Positions 11,133 through 20,687 of a stretch of 64,000 bases of DNA are shown one piece after another. Where the stretch lies: the NCBI GenBank assembly GCA_905221605.1, contig CAJNDS010000293.1, forward strand, positions 51,001 through 115,000, given 5' to 3'. A program made the position numbers and the translations under genes. The notes beneath the pieces are model-generated. The model worked only from the letters and a program-made list of their open reading frames with translations. It had not been told where the DNA came from and did not search any database. Position 1 is the first letter of the stretch. Each line of letters starts with the position of its first letter. Origin of the DNA: Symbiodinium natans. Taxonomy: Eukaryota; Sar; Dinophyceae; Suessiales; Symbiodiniaceae.

Positions 11133-13666
11133 TCGCCCGCACCGTGGGCGCCCGCAGCTCCGTGCTGAGCTCCACACTCCCCGGGCTCGGCGTGCCCTGC
11201 ACATCCAGTGCGCCGGTAACAACGGTGCCCCCGGAGCCGCCGGTGATGGTGAGCTGCGTGTCCTGGACCCGCGTGGAGATGGCATTGGTCACCAGCCCCG
11301 TGGCTGTGCCCGTGGCGTCGTCGATGTAGAGCTCCGTGTCCACTCGCAGCCGCGGGGCCACCGAGTGCACCTCTGACGTGGCAAAGGTGCAGAGGCTCTG
11401 GTCCGCCTGGTCCGTGACACGCACAGACACGGTGCCCGCCTTCAGGTTGAGGAACTGATTGGTGGTAAGCAGGGGCTCCACCGTGTCCGCCTGGAAGCTG
11501 CCGGCCGTGGCGATGCCCAGGCTGGAGTCCGCGAAGATGCGGCCCATGGTCAGCATGTTGACCCCCGTCTTGAGGCTGAATTGGCTCGAGGACAGGTCGG
11601 CCACGGCGGCCCCGTTGGAAGCCTCGAACTCGATGCCCAGGCTGCCGCCCCGCAGCGTCAAGAAATCCGCTCCGTTGGCGCGCACGTCGTTGACCAGCAG
11701 GGGGTCCGCGGGCGGTGCCCCCGCCAGCGCATAGCGCGCATCCGATTCGCTCTTCGAGTAGCAGTCGCAGGTCAGCTGCACCGTGGCGGAGTTGCCGAGG
11801 ATCAGGTTCGCTCCCAGGGGCGCCTGGGGCAGCAACGCCCTTATCATTCTTGGCGTGAAATTGTCGAGCACCATAGGGATGATGCCTCCGCCCCCCGCGT
11901 TCCCATTGACCACATGGTACCGGGAGTCGAGAGGTGTGTAGTCGGTGTTGGAGAAGTATCTCCCGTCGCTTTCGCTCTTCGAGTAGCAGTCGCAGGTCAG
12001 TTGCACCGTGGCGGAGTTGCCGAGGATGAGGTTCGCTCCCAGGGGTGCCTGGGGTAGCAGCGCCCTTATCATTCTGGGCGTGAAGTTGTCGAGCACCATA
12101 GGGATGATGCCTCCGCCTCCGGCGTTGCCGTTGACGGGATGATACCGGGCATCGCCCTGCACTTCGGTGAGGAGCCCAGAGGAGCTGATCTGGCTCGCGA
12201 TCTCCGCCGAGGTCTCGCCCTGGTCCCAGTAGTTAGTGAGCTCCGAGGCGATGGAGCTGTCGATGTCGGCTTGCATGGCATACTGCGAAACGTTCAGGGC
12301 GTCCACGGCACTCAGCTCCCAGGTGGTGTTCCCGCTCCAGGCGGGTGCGTTGGAAATAGCTGCGCCCGCAATGAGGGCGTCCACTTGCGCGGAGTCGTAG
12401 TAGGACGCGAGTGCTATAGCGATCTCGTTCAGGATGGGCGCCTGAATCCCGGTCCACGGCACGTATGCGCTCAGGTCGATGCCGCCCACGGCCGTAGCAA
12501 TCGCTGCGTGGGCCGAGTCGTAGTAGGCCGCCAGCGCTGCAGTGATTGCTGCATTGGTTTCCCCGGAGTCGTAATAGCTGCCCAGGGTGGCCAGCACCCA
12601 GGACTCGCTGGCCAGGGGGGCCAGCAGGGCATTGACCTCTCCCTGCGTGTACGCGTCGCAGGCCAGGCTCAGCGTGAAGTTGTCGTTCTCGAGGGTGACG
12701 CTCAGGGGCGCATTGAAGTGCCACTTGCGGATGGTGTTGGTGCCCAACAGGAGGTCCCAGGTCGTCTGCCCGGGCCACGCCTGGGCGTTGGCGAGGTTCG
12801 TGCCCCCGCCGGTGGTGAGCGCAGCCAGCGCCGAGTTGAGCGCGTCGATGGCAGACTGCAGGCTTGTCTCGGAAGCGGAGAGGTCCGCCGCCGTCGCAAA
12901 AGGCCCCGCTGCCTGCAGCACCGCCAGGGCCGCCTCGGCGGCGTCGAGCCTCCCGTCTCGGATGGCCATGCTGCACGAAAGGAAGAAGGGCCGTAGCGAT
13001 GAGCTGCGAGACATCCGCGGGCGTGGTGCGCAGGGCCACTGTGCTGCTGAGGTCGGTGGTTGTGGGCCGGTCCAAAAGAGCCGTCGCTATTTTCTGGTCG
13101 ACGTCAGCGGCTGTTTGCCGGGCCGCCACGTCGAGGGCCAGCTGGTCCTGCGTGCTCTTCAGCCCATAGGTGGCTGCGACCTGCGCAAGTACTGCGTTGT
13201 CGGCACTGGTGATGGCGCTGTTCATGGAAGCGTTAGTGGGATGGTTGGCGAGCTTCAGGTCCACGAAGGCGGGCGTGCTCTTGGAGTTGACGTCCAGCTG
13301 CAGCGCGTCCAGTGCGCTTTGGTTCGCTTTCCCCGCGAGCCCCGTGGTGAGGCTGCTGCTGAGGGTGGTTATGGAAGACTGGTTGGCAGCGATGAGGCCC
13401 TCGGCGGCTGCCAAATCGGCTGCCAGCGCATAGGGCGCGAGGTCAGGAGGCGGTGGGGTGGCGGCCACCTGTGTCTGCAGCGCGGCCACGGCGGCCGAGT
13501 TGGTCCCAATGGAGGCGGTGTTGGCGGCCGTGTCCGTGAGGGGCGTATAGGCCGTCAGGACCGTGGCCAATTGCCCTGCAGAGATGCCCTGCATCTCGAT
13601 GGTGGTGATGGGGGTCTGGCCATCGTTGAGGATGTTCCCGGTGATGGTCGACTCGAAAAGACTCAT
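11133..13666 (-). pseudogene. Viral fibre protein, N-terminal and shaft region
   Basis: The start at 13666 lies nine bases after the capsid stop. The first 230 residues form Ala/Thr/Ser-rich heptad-like helices. A one-base shift near 12965 moves coding into the frame 13014-11101. The shaft has motifs such as CYSKSESDARY, known from phage and viral fibres, and two near-identical repeats of 75 residues (period 225 bp, about 11750-12180). The sequence breaks off after motif STELRAPTVRAR at 11133, where helicase polyprotein begins. Receptor binding or a surface fibre is the likely role. The whole gene would have exceeded 1,000 residues with the pieces at 1051-1361 and 8570-8983. Confidence 0.65.
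11750..12180 (-). repeat. Two 225-bp direct repeats inside the fibre gene
   Basis: The same stretch, centred on TTATCATTCT at 11841 and at 12066, occurs twice with only scattered changes and keeps the reading frame (75 residues per unit). It encodes the motif LDNFTPRMIRALLPQ. Confidence 0.85.
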
Positions 13667-13675
13667 GCTTTACTA

Positions 13676-14583
13676 TCAGTCGAGGCTCGACACGCCCGCC
13701 GAGCTCAAAGTACAGAGCTGATATGACAGCATGTGCACAAAACACTGGTCCGCGCGGTCCGCCTCCATGTTGCTGAAGCTGAAGCGGCACAGGTCGCCCG
13801 AGCGTGTTGAGATGCCGCTCAAAGGATGCTTGGGCACACGCTCCACGGGGAAGGCCGCAACGAACTGCGTGTTCCCGAACAGGTTGTCCCGGATGCGCAT
13901 GTTGCGCAGCTTCGAGTCGTACGTGCCCGCCAGAATCTCGAGAAAGTGATGCCATTCGGCCGTCCTAGGATATTGGAGAGCGCCCAGTTGCAGCTGGCCC
14001 TTGAGGTTCCGGTTCGCGTTCGCTCCAGGGTACTCGAAATTGTCCACGTGGTCCTCCGTGGTCTTGTTGAACGTCACGAAAGCGCCTAACATTTTGGTGA
14101 ATGCACGACTAACGACGATGTTGTAGCTGGTGGACCCTGCGGGGATGCTCGACAGCTGCGTGTGGATGGTCGGGAAGCTGAAAACCAGGCTGCGGCCGCT
14201 GGTCATGATTCTCTGGAAGCTCTCCCGAAGAGCCGAGTCGAGGGTAACTTGAGAGGCGTAAAGCTTCACGTTCTCGATGGTGTAGTCCTGGCTCCCGCTG
14301 ACGTTGCGGGCCCCGTCCGTGGGGTCGCAGAAGGTGATTTGAAGCACGAGATTGAGCTCGGGAGGCAACATTTTGCCGCAATTCAGGATGCCGATGAGGT
14401 GCGGGCTCATGAGCACGGTGCGGGAGCCCGAGGCCGGGATGGGTGCGGCGTGGCCCCCGCCGTCCGCCAGGAAGCCCTGGATGTGCCGGTTCAGCCACCA
14501 CTCCTCGTTCTTCAGGAGGCCATACATGTACGAGCAGCGGTTGTAGTAGGAGATGTCCTCTATGCGAGTTCCATTAGCGAACA
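13676..14583 (-). pseudogene. Major capsid protein (double jelly-roll, Polinton-like), C-terminal part
   Basis: About 300 residues from motif VFANGTRIEDISYYNR to the stop. The region with motif SSIPAGSTSYNIV and the ending GISTRSGDLCRFSFSN followed by SSAGVSSLD match the layout of double jelly-roll capsid proteins of Polintons and Polinton-like viruses. It is fused in frame to the helicase N-terminal part at 14583/14584, giving a 1,181-codon open frame that is a product of rearrangement. The missing N-terminal part is at 729-1050 on the plus strand. The fibre gene follows after nine bases. Function when intact: main building block of an icosahedral capsid. Confidence 0.75.
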
Positions 14584-16850
14584 CTGAGAAAAACACTTCT
14601 GACGCTCCAGAGGAACGGTGGGGCGTGCCCCAAGAGGGCATCTCGCCTTGCCCCTTTTTCCACGGGCCGGAACTTTGGGCCGTTTGCCGCAAAAGGGCAG
14701 CAGGCAAGGTGGCTGGCGTGTGGAGGTCGGCAGGGACCGCATTGAGACCACAAGTCTTTTGTTCCAACAACTCCGTGACGAAGTGGTAATTGGGCCGCGA
14801 TCCTCCAGCGGGCTGTCTGTGGTCGCCAATCATGACATCGAGTGCATGCTTGATGTGCGCCAAGATGGTGTTGGAACCCGGTGTGCCCAATTGCTGGGCT
14901 TCATCTCGGAGGAGCAACTCAACATCCTTTAAACGGTTAATGAGCTGCGAGTAGGGAAAGCTAAGCCTTGCCACAATCGTACCATGCGTCGTGGCTACAA
15001 GTAGCCCCCGGTACAAATCGTGCACATCAAAGGGGAGCTTATGCGTGTCCTTCTCCTTGTTACCCGGTATGCGAACGATGCGGCTGCGAACAAATTCATT
15101 GCTAGCAGTCGTGAGCCTATCAACCGCTTCGACATAGGCACGAACCGATTCATTGCCATGAGCGGTGTACAGGGTGAGCCGGTTCGTCAGGCACGCAAGA
15201 AGAACTCCTAGAAACGCGCAGGATCGTGTCTTCCCGCTGCCAGGCGCCCCCGTTATGAATACAGAAGTACGATTAGCGGCCAAGCCGTACGAGCACGCTC
15301 CCAGCAGCGCTGCCAGGTGTCCATCCGCCCCCCAAAAGGTATCACAGAGGCACGTAAGGAAGGCGGGACCAACTGCGAGCGCAAAGATGCTGGCGCGAGT
15401 CCTCGGATCGTGCTCGTTGCTCAACGAGTCCTGTGACATGCGTAGACGCTCCGCATGCCAGAGCGCAGGAGTCCGGGCGTCCTCCTGGCCGGGCAGCGGA
15501 GAGTCAGGCAGCGTGGCTAACACGCCACTCAGCAGCGTCGGCGTCCATTCTGTGCGATAGGTTTGTTCCTCCGCAAGCCAAAGGTTAAGGATGCTTTGCA
15601 AGGTGTTGGAAGCCCCCGGACCCGCAGTAGGCGATGCCTGCGCAGCTTGCGTGGCGTGCTTGCCTCTGAAGACTTGGCAGACCTCCGGGTGAATGAGCTG
15701 TGCCCATGTGTCGTGCCAGTTCCCTCTCACCACCAGCCCGATAATGAGGACAAGCACTAGATCCGTGAGAAAGCCCGGCAACCAATGTGGCTGCCGGATG
15801 GCATCAAGAGGCGAGTCTTCTAGCGGAACGCCCAAGGCAACATGTTGCCTTTCCCTAGGGATGTGTAACAGGGCATCCCAAAGCGGGGTAGAGGCTCCTC
15901 CGGGCAGAACTTCAAGCTGGCTGACTCTCGGCAATGAGGGTCGCTGCGCGAATTGGTTGTGCTGTTCATCAGTCAAGAGCAGGGCAATGGTGATATTGAC
16001 TGGCTGCATGGCCTTACTTTCGCCAGGGCCGGTGGAAAGCTTCTTCGGGGCAAGGAGCTCTATAAACATGCCTGGGTAGGCCACATCTCCCTTGTCTTCT
16101 CTCAAGGTAACCAGCAAAGCAGTGCCCTTGGCCGGCACTTTACCAGCGACAGCAAACCACTTTGTAGCCCAGTCAGGGACATCCGCCAACTCCGGTGTAA
16201 GGAGCATGACCGACGCTCGTGGGTAAACTCGATGGAGAAGGCAGATTGGCCACGTATGCGTGCCGGGCTTTATCGCCACAGGGGTGGCGGCCCGCTTGAC
16301 CGCAGCTTGCTCTGGGTAGTGATACTGTTCCGAGGGCTCCTCCTCGATTTCTGCTTCCGAGGCCATGGCTAAAAACTGATAACCCAGCATGTCAACCAGG
16401 CGTTCTAACGACAGGTGGGGGAGCCACATACCCAAAACAAGCTTCATCGTGGGACCAAGTTCATGATACGGGGGCGGCAAATCAGCCAGATGCGGCTTGG
16501 CATCCGTTAGGAGGACTTGGGTACAGTCAGCACGGAGACTGGCAATGCTCCGGTTCTCAGTGGAAGGTATCCGGAGAAACGCCTCCAGATCGGGGCGTTT
16601 GATTTGCCGTCCCAGCACGGAGTTGATGAAAGTTTTAGACTTATCCGAAAGCTGGACAGAGCCACACGCAACCCCCATCAAACCTGCCCGCACTGTGCGA
16701 TCCATCCGGGGGTCGGCCAGGCCACAAATCTTTTTAGTCAATTCCTTATGCACATAGGACAAAGTGACCATAAGAGTGTCCACCACTGCCAAGCGACTCA
16801 GGTCCAGTGAAGTAGTAGAGACGCGCTCCCGCGCCAATCGCTTGCATCCT
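14584..16850 (-). pseudogene. Giant polyprotein, SF1 helicase N-terminal and ATPase part (copy 1)
   Basis: This matches 30477-32735 on the plus strand. A long region of unknown fold comes first, including one likely membrane-type stretch (motif LVLVLIIGLVV, near 15750). Then come the Walker A motif GAPGSGKTRS near 15240, the Walker B-type DEAQ near 14900 and the motif III-like IGDHRQP near 14820. This order fits Upf1-like superfamily 1 helicases. In this copy the frame stays open across the whole block, unlike copy 2. It ends at 14584, where capsid sequence takes over in frame, so helicase motifs IV-VI are cut off and lie at 8984-11132. Nucleic-acid unwinding driven by ATP is the inferred activity. 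Confidence 0.65.
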
Positions 16851-17195
16851 TGCTGCCTGGCTGGGCCGGAAGATACAAAGCTGGTCGCTCTCATGATGGA
16901 CAAGACTAACAGCGTGCCGCAATTCCGAACCCAGGATATATTGCAGCATGGCCCGTGGCATGGCAATGCCGCCCACAAAATCGCCCTTGCAGTCAGGAAG
17001 CTTTTGGCGCTCATGCCAAGCGATAGCCACAGCAGCGCCCGTATACGACCCAGCAGAGAAACCCGTAACGCACAGTTTGCACTCGCCAGCTCTCCCCGCG
17101 GCGAGGCCCACATGTAGGTCCGGCAGGTTGCCACACTTGCGGCATGTTTTTTTCGAGAGGATTTTTTTTCTACAGGCATGACATACAAGGAACAC
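16850..17195 (-). pseudogene. Zinc-ribbon plus alpha/beta-hydrolase-like region
   Basis: The frame starting at 17195 has two Cys-X2-Cys pairs at its start (motif CHACRKK and CRKCGNLPDL), another Cys-X2-Cys (GECKLC), then motif VTGFSAGSYTGAAVA. The Gly-Phe-Ser-Ala-Gly matches the nucleophile elbow of alpha/beta hydrolases. The later motif VSLVHHESDQL could hold further catalytic residues. The strand pattern around the Ser is right, but the fragment is short. It runs into the helicase polyprotein near 16850, with a frame change. In copy 2 this position is occupied by the end of the glycosyltransferase-like region. The substrate is unknown. The domain call is by motif only. Confidence 0.45.
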
Positions 17196-17604
17196 TGACA
17201 GCTCAACTGCAGGCTTGACATGTACCTACTTCAACTTACTACTTGAGGCAACATGGGTTTCGAGTTCCTTCGGGAAATAAAGGAGAAGTGGGTGAACAAA
17301 CTAGGGCTGTTGGTGCCTTGTGGATTGCGATAGTGCTCAAGCACGATGTTTTCATGGTCCAAGCTGCGTGCACCGAGATCCTGGTATGTACACATGCACC
17401 GCTCAGCCCCTGAGCAGCTTCTCGCATGCGCCCCCGAGCCCCTATGTTTCAGCGTCAGCTGCTGACTCCCCGGAAGGTGTGAGGACCAATTATTGCAGAA
17501 CACGTCCTAGATTTATTCTAAGCAGTAAGAAACCCAACCACGTAACCAAAGCTCAGGACTGAACACCTCCCAAAACCTCCCCCAGTGCAACACTGACAGA
17601 GGGC
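17196..17604. other. Spacer without recognised gene
   Basis: A minus-strand frame (17503-17231, 90 codons) has no recognisable motif and may be a remnant upstream exon. Nothing else is seen. Confidence 0.4.
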
Positions 17605-18330
17605 TCAGGCGAAGAGCGACAAGGCGGCCTCCTGGGCCTCTGCTTGCGCAGACACCGAAGCCTTCTTGACAGCAGCCTTTTTGGGCGCTGCCGGCGCCTT
17701 AGGAACAGCCTTCCTCTTGCCCTTCAAAGATTTCATGATGTGCTCGATCTTGCACTGAGCCTTCTGTCGCTGGTCCTCGGTTAGCATGTGACCCCACAGC
17801 ACGAACGGCTCCATGTGCTGCAAGCCCAAGTTCTCCACGGCCTCCGACTCAACAGCCTGCCACTTCTGAAGCAACGCCGCTTTGCCCACAGTGACTGTGG
17901 CACCGTCCGGAATGATGAGAAGCCCGTTGTTGTGGTACTTTGTCTCGAGCTCGCCAAGGTGGACAATGAAATAGCTGCAGGAGTTCCATACCTCTTTGAG
18001 GAAGTCGGACGAGTTCATGTCCATGTTCACCGCTGTGCCGTGCACAAGACGATCCAGCATTGCATGCGCTGCGTAGATGACTCCCTGCGCACCCTCGGAG
18101 GCATAGCGGTAAAGGTCGGACGCCATGAGCTCATTGCTGTTTTGGACCGCTTTCTTGAGCGACAACAGCCTATCCTTGGAAGGCAGGCACTCGTTGATGT
18201 AGATGGTCTGGAGCTTCTTGAGGCCACCTTCTCCAGCAAGATGTGTCACAAAGGCTAAGTCGATCCAAACATGCTTGTCCAGTGCCGTTAAGCGTGCTCG
18301 TGATGCCTCCAAAACTTCCTCAAGGGACAT
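17605..18330 (-). CDS. Hypothetical protein, 241 residues, basic Ala/Lys tail
   Basis: An intact frame from ATG to stop with no recognised family. The first 190 residues look globular and alpha-helical (motifs HVWIDLAFVTHLAGE and HMEPFVLWGHMLTEDQ). The C-terminal 45 residues are Lys/Ala/Pro-rich, like histone H1-type or other DNA-binding tails. It is the last of four minus-strand genes in a row, the usual one-strand arrangement in dinoflagellates. Degenerate CCCTAAA repeats lie immediately upstream of its start (18350-18420). The clean frame and GC-rich third positions support real coding. A nuclear role is only a guess from the tail. Confidence 0.6.
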   Translation of the reverse strand: MSLEEVLEASRARLTALDKHVWIDLAFVTHLAGEGGLKKLQTIYINECLPSKDRLLSLKKAVQNSNELMASDLYRYASEGAQGVIYAAHAMLDRLVHGTAVNMDMNSSDFLKEVWNSCSYFIVHLGELETKYHNNGLLIIPDGATVTVGKAALLQKWQAVESEAVENLGLQHMEPFVLWGHMLTEDQRQKAQCKIEHIMKSLKGKRKAVPKAPAAPKKAAVKKASVSAQAEAQEAALSLFA

Positions 18331-18345
18331 GTCAGCAACATGGCG

Positions 18346-18680
18346 AGCCTAAACCCTAAACCCTCAACCCTAAACCCCAAACCCTTAACCCTAAACCGGA
18401 AACCCTAAACCCTAAACGGTGGCCCTGCAACTATTTGGGATTGGGCAGGGCTTAGGAAGTAGCACACAAGCCTTCCTCTCAGCTCGGACGCACAAACAGA
18501 AACACACCCATACGCACCTTGAGATTGCAGGGTTTCTTCTTGGGTTCAGGGTGCCGGGCCCAGGGATTCGAATGGGTTTAGGGGTTAAGGGGTTAGGTTT
18601 GAGGGTTCAGGGTCTGGGGCTTTAGGCTCTGGGTTTGCATGGGTTCAGGGTACAGGGTTTAGGGCAGGCCTTCAAAGCTT
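18346..18680. repeat. Degenerate telomere-like repeats, both orientations
   Basis: CCCTAAA-type units run from 18350 to 18417. Decayed TTTAGGG-type units with many variants run from about 18535 to 18662, reaching into the 3' end of the next gene. The sequence between them has no recognised feature. Confidence 0.75.
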
Positions 18681-19455
18681 CTCCATTCTTGCAGTCGTCT
18701 GCCTTCGCCAAGCCCAGCGCCATGTTTCGTGAGGCCTTTGCGTGTTTGAGCAAGCTCGCATCGATCTTGGTGCCCGCATGGCCAGGGGATCCCTCGCATA
18801 GCTGCTTCTCTGCTGGCAAGCAGGGGATGCTGCCTGCAGAAGCAGCAGCCGAACGCAAAGCTGCCTGCAGCGCGCAATCGAAATGCTCCGCGACACAGGA
18901 AACCTTGGCAGTGATGCCACATCCTCTGTAGAAGATTGTCACCTGCCTCCGGTCCTTGAGGGCCTCCGTCTCCGCCACTTTGCTGAGCTCGAGCATGGCC
19001 GTGTTGCGAACTTCAGCAAGCACAGACTGCGTGATTGCGCCCCTGCTCATTGCCTTCTCCACGTGGGACTCCACAAGCTTGTCGATGCGAAGACCCGCCA
19101 CTTGCTTGGAGGCGAAACCGAAGAGCTGCATGCCAAGCGAGGAACTGGATGTTATCTCCGCCAGCTCCTCTCCCACATCCATCCACGACCCGTCGAGGCC
19201 GAGAGAGAGGACCTTCTGCGTTGCAGCCTTGGGGAGCACCAGGGGCCACACGTCTTCATGGTTTGCGAGCCACTCCGCAGGCCCCAAGCCAGCCTTTGCG
19301 TAGGAGAGGAACGCCTGACCGAAGCAGGGGAAGCTCAACAAGGACTGCGGACTAGACTTGCGGGCAAAACTTGCAAGTTGCAGTGTCCGGGCGTTCAAGG
19401 TGCAGGTGAGAATGCCACATGTTCTCAAGCCGACATCAGGTAGATCAAGAAACAA
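18622..19455 (-). CDS. Hypothetical protein, 277 residues
   Basis: An open frame with no recognised family. The middle (about residues 55-250) is helix-rich and well behaved (motifs ANHEDVWPLVLPKAA, SWMDVGEELAEITSSS and LAEVRNTAMLELSKVAE). The final 15-20 residues are encoded by the degenerate TTTAGGG-like repeat, so the true end is probably an exon boundary upstream of it. The first 25 residues may also be intronic or untranslated. It could be an exon of a longer gene together with the similar-length frames on either side. Function unknown. Confidence 0.5.
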   Translation of the reverse strand: MFLDLPDVGLRTCGILTCTLNARTLQLASFARKSSPQSLLSFPCFGQAFLSYAKAGLGPAEWLANHEDVWPLVLPKAATQKVLSLGLDGSWMDVGEELAEITSSSSLGMQLFGFASKQVAGLRIDKLVESHVEKAMSRGAITQSVLAEVRNTAMLELSKVAETEALKDRRQVTIFYRGCGITAKVSCVAEHFDCALQAALRSAAASAGSIPCLPAEKQLCEGSPGHAGTKIDASLLKHAKASRNMALGLAKADDCKNGEALKACPKPCTLNPCKPRA

Positions 19456-19622
19456 AAAAAAAGCGCCACTTTGTTACGGTCCCGTTGCTGTCCAAAAAAA
19501 AGCAGGCAACACACAACATGACGGCCATGAACACGAACAACTTGTCGTAAGTCGATACTGCGAAACGCTCTTGGGTCTAGAGCTTCAGGGCCCAGAGCCC
19601 GTGCACCACAACCAGCTATAGC
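19456..19622. other. Short intergenic gap with poly-A runs
   Basis: Contains two A-runs (AAAAAAAAA near 19451 and AAAAAAAA near 19494), on the opposite sense to the genes. No gene is seen. Confidence 0.4.
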
Positions 19623-20279
19623 CTACAGACGAAGCCCCGGAGCCCTAGCCTGCAAGAGGATTTCGTCGAACTTGCTGTACATCAAGGCGATCTCCTCTGG
19701 CACAGACGCTTGAAGCTGGAGACGTGCAACACAGGCCACCACGCTCTGGCAAGCTTGGAGCTGATCCGCACTGCCGGAAGGGTGCAAGGTCAAAGTCCAG
19801 CGCAGGACCCCGCATACCTCAGCCTGGTTCAGGCTGAGAGCCCGCTCCAAGAACTGCACCATGGGACCTCGGTTGGGGGGGTGGCGCATTGCAGCCGTAG
19901 CTGCCTGCACCAAAGCCGGCTGGACTTCCAAGGAAGTGTCTGGCCGAAGCTTTGCCTGCACACTGTTCCTGTCGGTGTACATGGAACGGAGCTTGGCATA
20001 GTAGTGCTTGCCAAAGTGAACACTGCCTTCGCAGGCAGCAGCCTGCGTCTTGTCTCGCTTGAGCCTCTGTCTCAAGGTGAGACCCTCCACCACCAGGCCA
20101 TCGAGCTCGGACGCGGACATGGAACGCAGGTTGTCTGTGATGGCTTTGCGAACTTGACTGTCGATGTTGATGGGCCTCTTCGGACGTGGTTGCTTGACGC
20201 TCTCCTTGTCGGAGTGCCAAGCTGCTGCGAGCAACGAGGGGGCCCGCGGAGGAGTGCGCGATCTGGAAGCCACCGACAT
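19623..20279 (-). CDS. Hypothetical protein, 218 residues
   Basis: An intact frame from ATG to stop. The N-terminus is basic and Ser/Arg/Pro-rich. The body is helical with motifs VRKAITDNLRSMSASELDGL and HFGKHYYAKLRSMY, and the rest is leucine-rich. No family is recognised. It lies between two unknown genes on the same strand, and a telomere-like remnant (20480-20545) sits upstream. Codon usage looks coding, with G or C at most third positions. Function unknown. Confidence 0.55.
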   Translation of the reverse strand: MSVASRSRTPPRAPSLLAAAWHSDKESVKQPRPKRPINIDSQVRKAITDNLRSMSASELDGLVVEGLTLRQRLKRDKTQAAACEGSVHFGKHYYAKLRSMYTDRNSVQAKLRPDTSLEVQPALVQAATAAMRHPPNRGPMVQFLERALSLNQAEVCGVLRWTLTLHPSGSADQLQACQSVVACVARLQLQASVPEEIALMYSKFDEILLQARAPGLRL

Positions 20280-20459
20280 GGCGAGAGCCTACGAAGCACG
20301 GTTACAGGGGCTGCTAAGTCTGCTACACTCGGGGCACACACTAGGGAGGCTGCGCAGCAGAGTGAGAGCGCAAGGGAGGACGTGCAAACACACGTGCAGC
20401 GAGCATGCCACTCTCTTTGCGTCAGAGCGCCTGGATTCAAACATCAGACGCACGCAGCA

Positions 20460-20545
20460 GCTGCGACCCTTAGCCCTGTAGGCCGTAAACCTCGACCTCT
20501 ATAACCCTAAACCCGAGACCCCTAAGCCTGAACCCCAAACCCGGA
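20460..20545. repeat. Degenerate CCCTAAA-type repeats
   Basis: Units such as AACCCTAAACCCGAGACCCC, about eight in all, heavily mutated. They lie between two minus-strand genes. Confidence 0.7.
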
Positions 20546-20687
20546 CTGCGACAGATCTCGCAAAAGCATCCCTGGCTGACTGGCGGACATGGGCACCTAC
20601 AGCTATAACAAGTGTGTGCGGGTCAGAGCTTGAACAACTACACTGGCAGCTTGCAACATCGGTCGGCGCGGCGTTCTTGAACAGATC

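Noticed and set aside
11581-14587. Long plus-strand frames opposite the fibre and capsid genes
   Set aside because: They mirror the GC-rich minus-strand genes and show no family features.
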